Of a stretch of DNA of 11,841 nucleotides, positions 6,692 to 11,841 are shown piece after piece. Origin of the DNA: CBHWET01 sp966112985 (lineage in GTDB: Bacteria; Verrucomicrobiota; Verrucomicrobiia; Limisphaerales; JACDHS01); NCBI GenBank assembly GCA_966112985.1, contig CBHWET010000129.1, forward strand, positions 1-11,841, given 5' to 3'. Below the pieces are notes generated by a model. The model made no database searches. It had not been told where the DNA came from and saw only the letters and a program-made list of their open reading frames with translations. Each line of letters begins with the position of its first letter. The first letter of the stretch is position 1. A program made the translations under genes and the position numbers.

Positions 6692-8119
6692 ATGAAACTA
6701 ATTCCACGTCTTATCGCCGCCATTTTCGCGACACTATTAACTGCGACCGCGCTCGCGGATTGCATAACCCCGCCGACGAACATGGTCGCCTGGTGGACAG
6801 GTGACGGGCACTCACGCGATGTGATGAGTCATTACCTGGGCGGAGGATCGGGCAGTTTCGTCACCGGAAAAGTTGGTAAAGCACTTCAATTCAACGGCCA
6901 ACCAATGATGCCGATCAATCCGCCCGACCTCGTCTGCAGCAACGGCTTCAGTATTGAGATGTGGCTTCGTCTTGACTCCCTGATTGTCGGCGACGTTTTT
7001 TTCAGCCGCACCAACGCCGAGTCGATCTTTAGGCTCTACTTCGATCAGACCAGCCTTGGCTCCTGGGGTTCCCTGAACTATATTCGTGCGTCGCTGACCA
7101 CGCCGGGCGGTGCGAACGCCGTTCTCGACGGCGGCTCTATTCCGACCAATACGTGGGTGCACATCGGCTTTGCGTGCGCGAGCAATGGTTTTGTTTATCT
7201 CATGATGAATGGAAACGTCGTCGACAGCTCCGCTTGGACGGTGCCCCCGGTTATCTCTGGCGGCAGTTTAGCGATCGGTGGCAGCGGTCTGTCTGCCGTG
7301 ACGCTCGATGAAATCTCGATTTATGACCGCTTTCTTGCGCCCGCGGAAATGAACAGTATTTACACCGGCGGTTCCGATGGAAAATGCAAACGTCCCGACC
7401 TTGCCCTTATCACTACAGTGTCAGAAAGCCCGGCGCTTGTCGGCACGAATATTACTTGGACGGTCGTTCTGACCAACCGCGGTGTCGCCGGCGCGTCGAA
7501 TGTAGCTTTGAGCTTATCGATGCCTTATCAGGCGTGCGACATGGTGACATCTACCGTGCCGTTTACTATTGGGGGCATGAGCTGCCTTACGCCATTCGAC
7601 AGCTTGCGTTGCATGCAGGGTACAGTCGACGGTTCCTTGGTTCGGCTAAGCGGCGCTAATGACATTTTGCAATTCAGCCATAGTGCGACGGCGAGCGTAG
7701 TCCTCAATTTCTTCGGGACAGGCACCTACCCGTTGACAGCAACTGCTACCGCGCAGATCGGCATCGACGAGAATCCGGCGGACAACACGAATACGCTGAA
7801 CCTCGTCGTCGCCGGCACACCACAACTTCGTATGACACGCCTTGGCGACAAAGCGGAGATCTATTGGGCGTGCCAATCGGATTGGATGCGACTCGAACAA
7901 ACCCTATGCACCACACCTTTTGAATGGGAAGGCGCGACCAACTCAATCAATTGGAATTCCTACCATACCACCGTTATCTCAAACCTCGTGAACGCGCCGT
8001 CGCGCCTCTATCGCCTTCACGAGATCAATCCTTACCCAGGCCCGGGCGGCGACGGCCTCATCGATCCCGGCAGCAGCGGACTACAACATCCGTTAATTGG
8101 TCCGCCTCAACTACCTTAG
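6692..8119 (+). CDS. Secreted LamG-domain protein with DUF11-like and Verrucomicrobia-type C-terminal domain
   Basis: A 475-residue predicted exported protein. ATG 6692 is chosen over the in-frame ATG at 6641 because it puts a standard signal peptide at the N-terminus (M-K-L-I-P-R, hydrophobic core, cleavage after A-L-A at 20-22); the extra 17 codons fall in intergenic repeat. Residues about 32-226 are a concanavalin A-like LamG domain: V-A-W-W-T-G-D-G (32-39), A-L-Q-F-N-G (64-69), F-S-I-E-M-W-L (86-92), W-V-H-I-G (155-159) and the hallmark end L-D-E-I-S-I-Y-D-R (205-213). Residues about 236-374 form a DUF11-like beta sandwich (W-T-V-V-L-T-N-R-G, then N-P-A-D-N-T-N-T at 361-368). Residues about 377-442 end in S-R-L-Y-R-L, a tail domain often found in secreted Verrucomicrobia proteins. 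No anchor or catalytic residues are evident; glycan binding or an adhesin role is inference. Cysteines are frequent, as expected after export. Confidence 0.85.
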   Translation: MKLIPRLIAAIFATLLTATALADCITPPTNMVAWWTGDGHSRDVMSHYLGGGSGSFVTGKVGKALQFNGQPMMPINPPDLVCSNGFSIEMWLRLDSLIVGDVFFSRTNAESIFRLYFDQTSLGSWGSLNYIRASLTTPGGANAVLDGGSIPTNTWVHIGFACASNGFVYLMMNGNVVDSSAWTVPPVISGGSLAIGGSGLSAVTLDEISIYDRFLAPAEMNSIYTGGSDGKCKRPDLALITTVSESPALVGTNITWTVVLTNRGVAGASNVALSLSMPYQACDMVTSTVPFTIGGMSCLTPFDSLRCMQGTVDGSLVRLSGANDILQFSHSATASVVLNFFGTGTYPLTATATAQIGIDENPADNTNTLNLVVAGTPQLRMTRLGDKAEIYWACQSDWMRLEQTLCTTPFEWEGATNSINWNSYHTTVISNLVNAPSRLYRLHEINPYPGPGGDGLIDPGSSGLQHPLIGPPQLP

Positions 8120-8254
8120 TTTCCGCGTTAACGTGGACAGGGCAGGGCAGGGCGGGTGCCAAAGTTGGAGTTCATCCTTCAGGTTGTCTTTTCCATCGAC
8201 TCTAGACTTCAAACGCAGGCTTCGCCTCGAACTTGAAACTGTTCTCCCGTTTCC

Positions 8255-8312
8255 CATTTCGCGCTGTGCGTTTAACCCGCTTTGAAGCTCGAACTTTTGG
8301 AACTTTGAACCG
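8255..8312. repeat. TTGAAC-type intergenic repeat stretch (downstream copy)
   Basis: Contains TTTAACCCGCTTTGAAGC, then CTCGAACTTTTGG and AACTTTGAACCGGG in the same order and orientation as 6600-6656 before the LamG gene. A looser relative, ACTTCAAACGC...TCGAACTTGAAAC, lies just before it at about 8205-8240. No coding potential is apparent. Confidence 0.55.
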
Positions 8313-8355
8313 GGTTTTTGCCGTAAGTTGCTGATTATCAGGTTTCAAAAACCGA

Positions 8356-8601
8356 CCATCTCCGTTCTTTTGAGTTTTTTTCGTCTAAAAAAGTGCCCAT
8401 CCCTGGGATTTGAGGAATTTTACCTCCGCAAAACACGTCCATCTCTGGGATTTGAGGAATTTGACGTCAGCAAAAGTGGTCCATCCCGGGATTTGAGGAA
8501 TTTGGATTCAGCAAAGTGGCCTATCCCTTGGGTTTCGGTGAACTTTACGTCCGCGAAATACACCCATCCCTGGGATTTGGAGACTTTTTCCTCCGCAAAA
8601 T
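8356..8601. repeat. Degenerate ~42-bp tandem repeat array
   Basis: Five consecutive units begin at 8397, 8439, 8481, 8521 and 8564 (spacing 42, 42, 40 and 43 bp). Each starts with a form of CCATCCCTGGGATTTGAGG, continues through AATTT and a variable stretch, and ends in a CCGCAAAA- or CAGCAAAG-like block. A more divergent unit precedes them at 8356. The first two units are about 85% alike and later units drift. The 40- and 43-bp spacings break the reading frame, and units are too divergent and lack unique spacers, so it is neither a coding repeat nor a CRISPR array. CCCA-TCCC-TGGG inside each unit is itself a tiny palindrome. Confidence 0.85.
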
Positions 8602-8657
8602 GTCAAAAGAACAGGGATGGACGGTTTTCCACGTCGACTTTTCCCACCCATCTCCGT

Positions 8658-8696
8658 GGATGGACGGTTTTTTTCGTCGTCAAAAACGGCCCATCC
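8658..8696. repeat. Strong imperfect hairpin after the tandem array
   Basis: The arm at 8658-8672 (GGATGGACGGTTTTT) pairs with 8682-8696 (AAAAACGGCCCATCC) at 13 of 15 positions around a nine-base loop. Both arms carry the CCATCC word of the tandem array, one in each orientation, so the hairpin seems to have formed from an inverted array unit. T-runs within the stem could make it act as a terminator, but there is no gene directly before it to terminate. Confidence 0.65.
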
Positions 8697-8840
8697 CCGG
8701 CTCGAACGACGACATCCTCGTCGCCCGAGCCGCAGAAAACGTTTTGCCTGAAATTCAAGCGACCGAGGGTGCCTGATCCGTGAATTCCAAGTTCCAATGT
8801 TCCACCTTCTAAATTAATTCCGGCCGCGTAAACTGCCTCC

Positions 8841-9284
8841 GTGCCGACGACCAGGTTTATCTCCAACGCTCTTCGACTTCTCGGCGTGGCGTTGATCGTT
8901 ATCGGTATCGTCTCGTGTAAAGTTTACAAACCACATTGGATACCACCCGAAGGCTCGAACTACTCAGAAAACTTCGACGGCACTGCGATCGAGCGTTTTT
9001 TGAAATGGTCTGCACTCGGAGCAATTGTCTTCGTAATTGGAACCTACATCCGTTCGCGCAAAGAACCGCAAACCACCCGTGCGGCCGGCCTCCGGCGCAA
9101 AGGCATCATTCTGCTTTTCATTGGTCTCATATTGTTTTTCATCCCATTTAATCTGTTGATTCCCGTCGGTCCCATCTGCTTCGTCGCTGGCGTAGTTACA
9201 TTCATCTTAGGAACTCTTTCGGGCCGTAAAGAACCCACCGAGAGGATTCAGCAAACAATTCCACCGTCGAATTCGTCGCCGTAA
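8841..9284 (+). CDS. Small multi-pass membrane protein, unrecognised
   Basis: A 147-residue protein whose family I do not recognise. The only plausible start is the GTG at 8841, as no in-frame ATG occurs in the reading frame. Hydrophobic segments are visible at about 9-26, 54-70, 88-104 and 105-125, separated by Arg/Lys-rich stretches (R-S-R-K at 71-74, G-L-R-R-K-G at 83-88, G-R-K at 128-130), which by the positive-inside rule places those on the cytoplasmic face. The end of the first segment reads I-V-S-C (23-26), which fits a loose lipobox, so the first segment could be a lipoprotein signal with Cys26 lipidated; this is uncertain because three more membrane segments follow. The Ser/Pro-rich tail is likely flexible. 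It stands alone between repeat-rich regions with no operon partner. Confidence 0.7.
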   Translation: MPTTRFISNALRLLGVALIVIGIVSCKVYKPHWIPPEGSNYSENFDGTAIERFLKWSALGAIVFVIGTYIRSRKEPQTTRAAGLRRKGIILLFIGLILFFIPFNLLIPVGPICFVAGVVTFILGTLSGRKEPTERIQQTIPPSNSSP

Positions 9285-9310
9285 GTCGCCACGAACGCCA
9301 AAGTGTTCAT

Positions 9311-9357
9311 CCCTCAGCCTCGGGTTGCGCGCCCGACGCGCTACCCTAGGCTGAGGG
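9311..9357. repeat. Long palindromic element (possible interspersed REP-like repeat)
   Basis: CCCTCAGCCT (9311-9320) is the exact reverse complement of AGGCTGAGGG (9348-9357). After one mismatch GGGT (9322-9325) pairs with ACCC (9343-9346), and after another GCGCG (9327-9331) pairs with CGCGC (9337-9341), leaving a five-base loop CCCGA. The stem thus has 19 pairs with two mismatches. No T-run follows, so it is not an ordinary terminator. It sits 26 bases after the membrane protein gene and about 110 bases before the next start codon. Confidence 0.8.
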
Positions 9358-9465
9358 GCACCGCACGAAATTCATTTTGCCGCAGGCGCGAGCGCAGCGA
9401 GTTTCAAAGTGATATCGCCTCGTTTTCAATTGTGCCCACAAACCGCAACGCTAAGCTCGCCATCA

Positions 9466-10533
9466 ATGGGTTCATTCTTCACAAACTTCCAGATACACAA
9501 CAGTTCGACGGCCAAGGTTGCAAAAATTCTTCCTAAAATAATTACAGGCGAAGCGTACTTTTCGCCCGCGAACAACGGCTGGGTTACCGTCTACACCGAA
9601 GAGTCGGAGACGCAGGCTAAGGGCGTGATCACGAACATCGCGGCCAAAATGTCCAAAGAGCTAAAAACCGAGGTCTTTGGTTTTATGGTTCACGACAGTG
9701 ACATCGCCGTTTATTGGCTGTATCGCAATGGTAAAATCGTCGACGAATTTAATTCCTGTCCAGATTATTTCGGCGAAGAAATTGACAACGAAGAATGCCA
9801 ACGGGTGCGGGGCAATACAGATGCTCTACTGCCACTCTGTATCGTAGGTACGCAGCGAGATGATTTGGACAGTTTGCTTCATTCGAAAGATGACCGTCCC
9901 GCGTTTGCAGAAGAAGTGCTGCGCAAACTGGCAGGATTCCTCGGTATCGACTCAGACCGGATGACGCTCGGTCTTAAATATTTCAAAGTGGAGGGAAAGG
10001 AAATCCTCAAAGACTTTTCGGCCTTTGAAAGCGTTACGAACAAAGCGGTCTCCGCAAAGGAAGAAGCTGCCGTCGAGATCGATCCGGCACCAATTATATT
10101 CACCCACGCCGTTTGCATGTTGATCCAAGGTTGGCTTCCCGAGTTTAACGCGCGAATGAACGAGAATTACGGAGACGATGCGGAAGTTCAGAAACGAAAA
10201 CTTTTGGATGCAAGCGACGCACTGGCGAGCAAGAGCCTCGCATTCGCTAAAGGAGTCCCATCGTTCGACGAAATCAAATCGGCCCGCGATGCCGGGCCAG
10301 ATGCTATGGCAGCGTTGATCGCAAAGCAATTTCCAGAAACGCTAACTACTTTCGGTGCGTTGGCCGCAAAAGTACGGATGGAGTGCTTTCTTGAGGCGTT
10401 GCTGAAGCAAGGCCTAAATCCGAACAAAGCTGACGGCCTCGGACGGATTACATTGCAGCTCGCCGAACGGCATGGCAAAGATTCAAGTATCTATAAATTG
10501 GTAAAAACGGCGGCAGAAGAGGCACCTAAGTAA
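9466..10533 (+). CDS. Conserved protein of unknown function with ankyrin-like C-terminus
   Basis: I place the start at ATG 9466 (355 residues): M-G-S-F-F-T-N-F-Q-I looks like a genuine family N-terminus, while the longer frame from GTG 9409 adds 19 low-complexity residues from the intergenic region. No signal peptide or membrane segment. Residues 1-100 suggest an alpha/beta domain with G-W-V-T-V-Y (38-43) and F-G-F-M-V-H-D-S-D (71-79), then A-V-Y-W-L-Y-R-N-G-K (81-90) and an acidic stretch near 101-110. Residues about 303-350 (L-L-K-Q-G-L-N-P-N, then D-G-L-G-R-I-T-L-Q-L-A) resemble a degenerate ankyrin repeat, suggesting protein binding. The function is not known to me. The gene is followed ten bases later by the ASCH gene and the two are probably co-transcribed. 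No clear Shine-Dalgarno precedes the start. Confidence 0.75.
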   Translation: MGSFFTNFQIHNSSTAKVAKILPKIITGEAYFSPANNGWVTVYTEESETQAKGVITNIAAKMSKELKTEVFGFMVHDSDIAVYWLYRNGKIVDEFNSCPDYFGEEIDNEECQRVRGNTDALLPLCIVGTQRDDLDSLLHSKDDRPAFAEEVLRKLAGFLGIDSDRMTLGLKYFKVEGKEILKDFSAFESVTNKAVSAKEEAAVEIDPAPIIFTHAVCMLIQGWLPEFNARMNENYGDDAEVQKRKLLDASDALASKSLAFAKGVPSFDEIKSARDAGPDAMAALIAKQFPETLTTFGALAAKVRMECFLEALLKQGLNPNKADGLGRITLQLAERHGKDSSIYKLVKTAAEEAPK

Positions 10534-10543
10534 TAGAAGTCCA

Positions 10544-10846
10544 ATGAAAGAACGTATCTCCCAACAACGAGTTCTTCACCTCAATCTCCATAGCGAATTC
10601 TTTGGGGACATCGCCGCCAAGCGGAAAAAAATCGAGTATCGAGGGCAGACAGCTTACTGGAAGCGACGATTGGAAGATCGTAAATACGATGTAATTCAAT
10701 TTCGCAATGGTTACGCAACGAAGGCGCCAGAGATGTTGGTGGAATTCCTCGGAGTCCGCAAATACGGAAAAGGAAAAGATGCCTACTACGCAATTCGTCT
10801 CGGGCGCATTTTGAAGATTCGCCGCTGGAAGAGTGCGCGGAGGTGA
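10544..10846 (+). CDS. ASCH-domain protein
   Basis: A 100-residue basic protein spanning a single ASCH fold, a PUA-related beta-barrel thought to bind RNA or modified nucleosides. Family features visible are the opening strand V-L-H-L-N-L-H-S-E-F-F (10-20), the K-x-x-E-x-R-type motif K-K-I-E-Y-R (28-33), the strand K-Y-D-V-I-Q-F-R-N-G (47-56), and E-F-L-G-V (67-71). Lys29, Glu31 and Arg33 are candidates for the ligand-binding cleft. The ATG lies ten bases after the stop of the upstream gene, with AGAAG eight bases before it as a weak ribosome binding site. The family has members acting in translation control and in hydrolysis of acetylated cytidine, but the role here cannot be assigned. Confidence 0.82.
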   Translation: MKERISQQRVLHLNLHSEFFGDIAAKRKKIEYRGQTAYWKRRLEDRKYDVIQFRNGYATKAPEMLVEFLGVRKYGKGKDAYYAIRLGRILKIRRWKSARR

Positions 10847-10883
10847 GAATGCATTTAGTTAGTCCATAAAGTGCCCTTTACAA

Positions 10884-11609
10884 ATGCGCGCCTATTACAA
10901 AGTCGATATTCGAAAGATGACGTATCGTGAGTGCTGGAACATTGGTTCGGTGCTCGGAGTTCTGATGCTCTGGCCGGCGAAGTTGTTTGGAATGAACCTG
11001 CCGTTCGGTTCCGGAATTCCTTATCCCGTCGGCCAACGCGAATTCGAAATTCCCGAAGCACAATTACCGCAAGAGGTGAGACATCGGCTTGCGCAGTCCT
11101 ACGATGAATTTGGCCGACTTGGTTTTCATTCGCCACGGTTCTTCTTGTTCCAGTCGCGGAAACAGGAGACGTCGAGTTACTTCATCACCATGCTCCACAG
11201 TTCAGGAACATGTGTTCTTCGACTCTTTTGTACCATTGCCAATAATCCGCCGGTTCGGTTGGTGAAATGCCTTGCGACGTTACTGACGGAGTTTGAGGAC
11301 GGACAGTATCTGGTGGCCAGCGATAGCAAGCCGCAGTTTATGCCGTCGCCGGGTGTTATCGTTCATCGCGTTATCGGTGGCAAACCGGGGCAGCTGTTCG
11401 GAGCGCATGAAAAGAAAATTGCCGAATATGCCACGAGCAGCCCGGCGCGCAGGGTCACCACGGCAGAGCAGTTGGATGAAATCGCAGATCGTTATGAAAA
11501 GTACTGTTTCGACTGCAGTCTCAGGCGCGGGTTGTATGTTTTGATGCATCCGAATGAGATGACAGCGCGAATAAGTTTGAAGCTTCGGGGCGTCGGAGCC
11601 CGCGTTTGA
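10884..11609 (+). CDS. Hypothetical protein, 241 residues
   Basis: I do not recognise this family. One moderately hydrophobic stretch lies at 19-38 (G-S-V-L-G-V-L-M-L-W-P-A) and could be a weak membrane anchor. It is followed by a Pro-rich linker (L-P-F-G-S-G-I-P-Y-P-V-G, 39-50) and a segment rich in acidic residues ending L-P-Q-E-V-R-H-R-L (61-69). A beta-rich core (S-S-Y-F-I-T-M-L-H-S-S-G-T-C-V-L-R-L, 97-114) reads like alternating strands. The C-terminal part is helical (T-T-A-E-Q-L-D-E-I-A-D-R-Y-E-K-Y at 192-207) with Cys208, Cys211 and a basic tail. ATG 10884 lies 37 bases after the ASCH gene with no obvious ribosome binding site. Coding is supported by length, codon use like the neighbours and lack of a competing frame. 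Confidence 0.7.
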   Translation: MRAYYKVDIRKMTYRECWNIGSVLGVLMLWPAKLFGMNLPFGSGIPYPVGQREFEIPEAQLPQEVRHRLAQSYDEFGRLGFHSPRFFLFQSRKQETSSYFITMLHSSGTCVLRLFCTIANNPPVRLVKCLATLLTEFEDGQYLVASDSKPQFMPSPGVIVHRVIGGKPGQLFGAHEKKIAEYATSSPARRVTTAEQLDEIADRYEKYCFDCSLRRGLYVLMHPNEMTARISLKLRGVGARV

Positions 11610-11620
11610 AGTTTGAAGTT
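11604..11620. repeat. Short GTTTGAA direct repeat
   Basis: GTTTGAAGTTTGAAGTT joins two copies of GTTTGAA in the 15-bp gap between the 241-residue gene and the TfoX-N gene, partly overlapping the upstream stop codon. It is similar in wording to the TTGAAC-type intergenic repeats elsewhere in the window. Confidence 0.35.
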
Positions 11621-11624
11621 CTTT

Positions 11625-11841
11625 ATGGCAACCCAGAAAGCGACCATCGAATTTCTCCTGCACAAATTGAGACCGTCCGAACGCTTTTCGACGCGGGCGA
11701 TGTTTGGGGAATATGCCTTGTACGCCGACGGCAAGGTCGTGGCCTTGGTTTGCGATGATCGGTTGTATGTGAAGATTGTCCCCGCGAGCAAAGAGCTCGA
11801 AAGCCAATGCGAACAAGGACAACCTTATCCCGGTGCAAAAC
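11625..11841 (+). CDS. TfoX N-terminal domain protein (cut by right edge)
   Basis: The first 72 residues are present. F-S-T-R-A-M-F-G-E-Y-A-L-Y (21-33), followed by D-G-K-V-V-A-L-V-C-D-D-R-L-Y-V-K (35-50) and a E-Q-G-Q-P-Y-P-G-A-K segment (63-72), is the characteristic core of TfoX-N (Sxy-like) domains. In gammaproteobacteria TfoX/Sxy activates competence genes with CRP, but stand-alone TfoX-N proteins are widespread in other phyla with no settled role, so competence should not be assumed. The start at ATG 11625 lies 15 bases after the preceding stop codon, and the two genes are likely co-transcribed. The C-terminus is beyond the window. Confidence 0.9.
   Translation, partial: MATQKATIEFLLHKLRPSERFSTRAMFGEYALYADGKVVALVCDDRLYVKIVPASKELESQCEQGQPYPGAK

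Larger units (their letters stand above)
8120..8840. other. Gene-poor stretch of about 720 bp with several repeat elements
   Basis: No convincing gene lies between the LamG gene and the small membrane protein. The interval holds a second TTGAAC-type repeat (8255-8312), a degenerate ~42-bp tandem array (8356-8601), an inverted copy of the array motif (8612-8620) and a strong hairpin (8658-8696). Two overlapping open frames (8328-8783 and 8516-8776) cross it but are explained by the 42-bp periodicity; see the rejected list. The last 60 bases include GAATTCCAAGTTCCAATGTTCC, a further relative of the TTGAAC-type repeat, written here as seen at 8782-8803 in part. Confidence 0.7.

Noticed and set aside
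8356..8601. CRISPR array
   Set aside because: Units are contiguous and degenerate with no unique spacers of constant length, and no cas genes are nearby.
8328..8783. A 151-codon open frame across the 42-bp repeat array, with repeated S-L-G-F-E-E-F units
   Set aside because: The peptide repeat persists only for the two 42-bp units and collapses when spacing becomes 40 and 43 bp. There is no ribosome binding site and the composition follows the DNA repeat, so the frame is a by-product of periodicity.
9311..9357. Intrinsic terminator for the small membrane protein gene
   Set aside because: The stem is strong but no T-run follows on either strand, so a REP-like element is the better description.
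9303..9536. A 77-codon frame starting in the palindrome
   Set aside because: It reads through the palindromic element and into the next gene out of frame; not a plausible protein.
11280..11822. A 180-codon minus-strand frame across the 241-residue gene and the TfoX-N start
   Set aside because: It conflicts with the clearly recognisable TfoX-N domain on the plus strand.

Overview
The window looks like chromosomal DNA of a Verrucomicrobiota bacterium, probably of the Pedosphaera/Limisphaerales side of the phylum. This is an inference from gene content: a secreted LamG protein with a C-terminal domain ending in an S-R-L-Y-R-L motif, a large secreted alpha-helical (six-hairpin-type) protein, an aldo/keto reductase of the M-R-Y-R-R-F-G-K-T type, a short basic S21 protein, and intergenic DNA rich in TTGAACTTTGAAC-like words. 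No rRNA, tRNA, transposase, phage gene or CRISPR array was seen.

Left part (1-4032): two genes on the minus strand, a secreted six-hairpin-like protein (514-2643) followed by an aldo/keto reductase that runs off the left edge (1-409), face a plus-strand cupin with a phosphomannose-isomerase-like metal site (2761-4032). The two units diverge from a gap of about 80-120 bp and look like a carbohydrate-handling locus.

Middle (4033-6522): rpsU (ribosomal protein S21) is a self-contained unit with a recognisable promoter, a forced TTG start and an intrinsic terminator. It is followed by a sugar phosphate isomerase/epimerase-type TIM-barrel protein and a flippase-like membrane protein of the lysylphosphatidylglycerol-synthase TM family. 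These last two overlap by four bases and are probably translationally coupled.

Right-centre (6523-9465): a secreted LamG + DUF11-like protein lies between two stretches of related TTGAAC-type intergenic repeat. After it comes a gene-poor stretch of about 720 bp holding a degenerate ~42-bp tandem repeat array with an inverted copy and a strong hairpin. Next is a small multi-pass membrane protein, and then a long, nearly perfect palindrome.

Right end (9466-11841): four closely spaced plus-strand genes. They encode an unrecognised 355-residue soluble protein with an ankyrin-like tail, an ASCH-domain protein, an unrecognised 241-residue protein, and the N-terminal part of a TfoX-N domain protein cut by the window edge. 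I see no convincing evidence for a defined new enzymatic or defence system. The least explained sequence is the non-coding repeat and hairpin material at 8356-8700 and 9311-9357.
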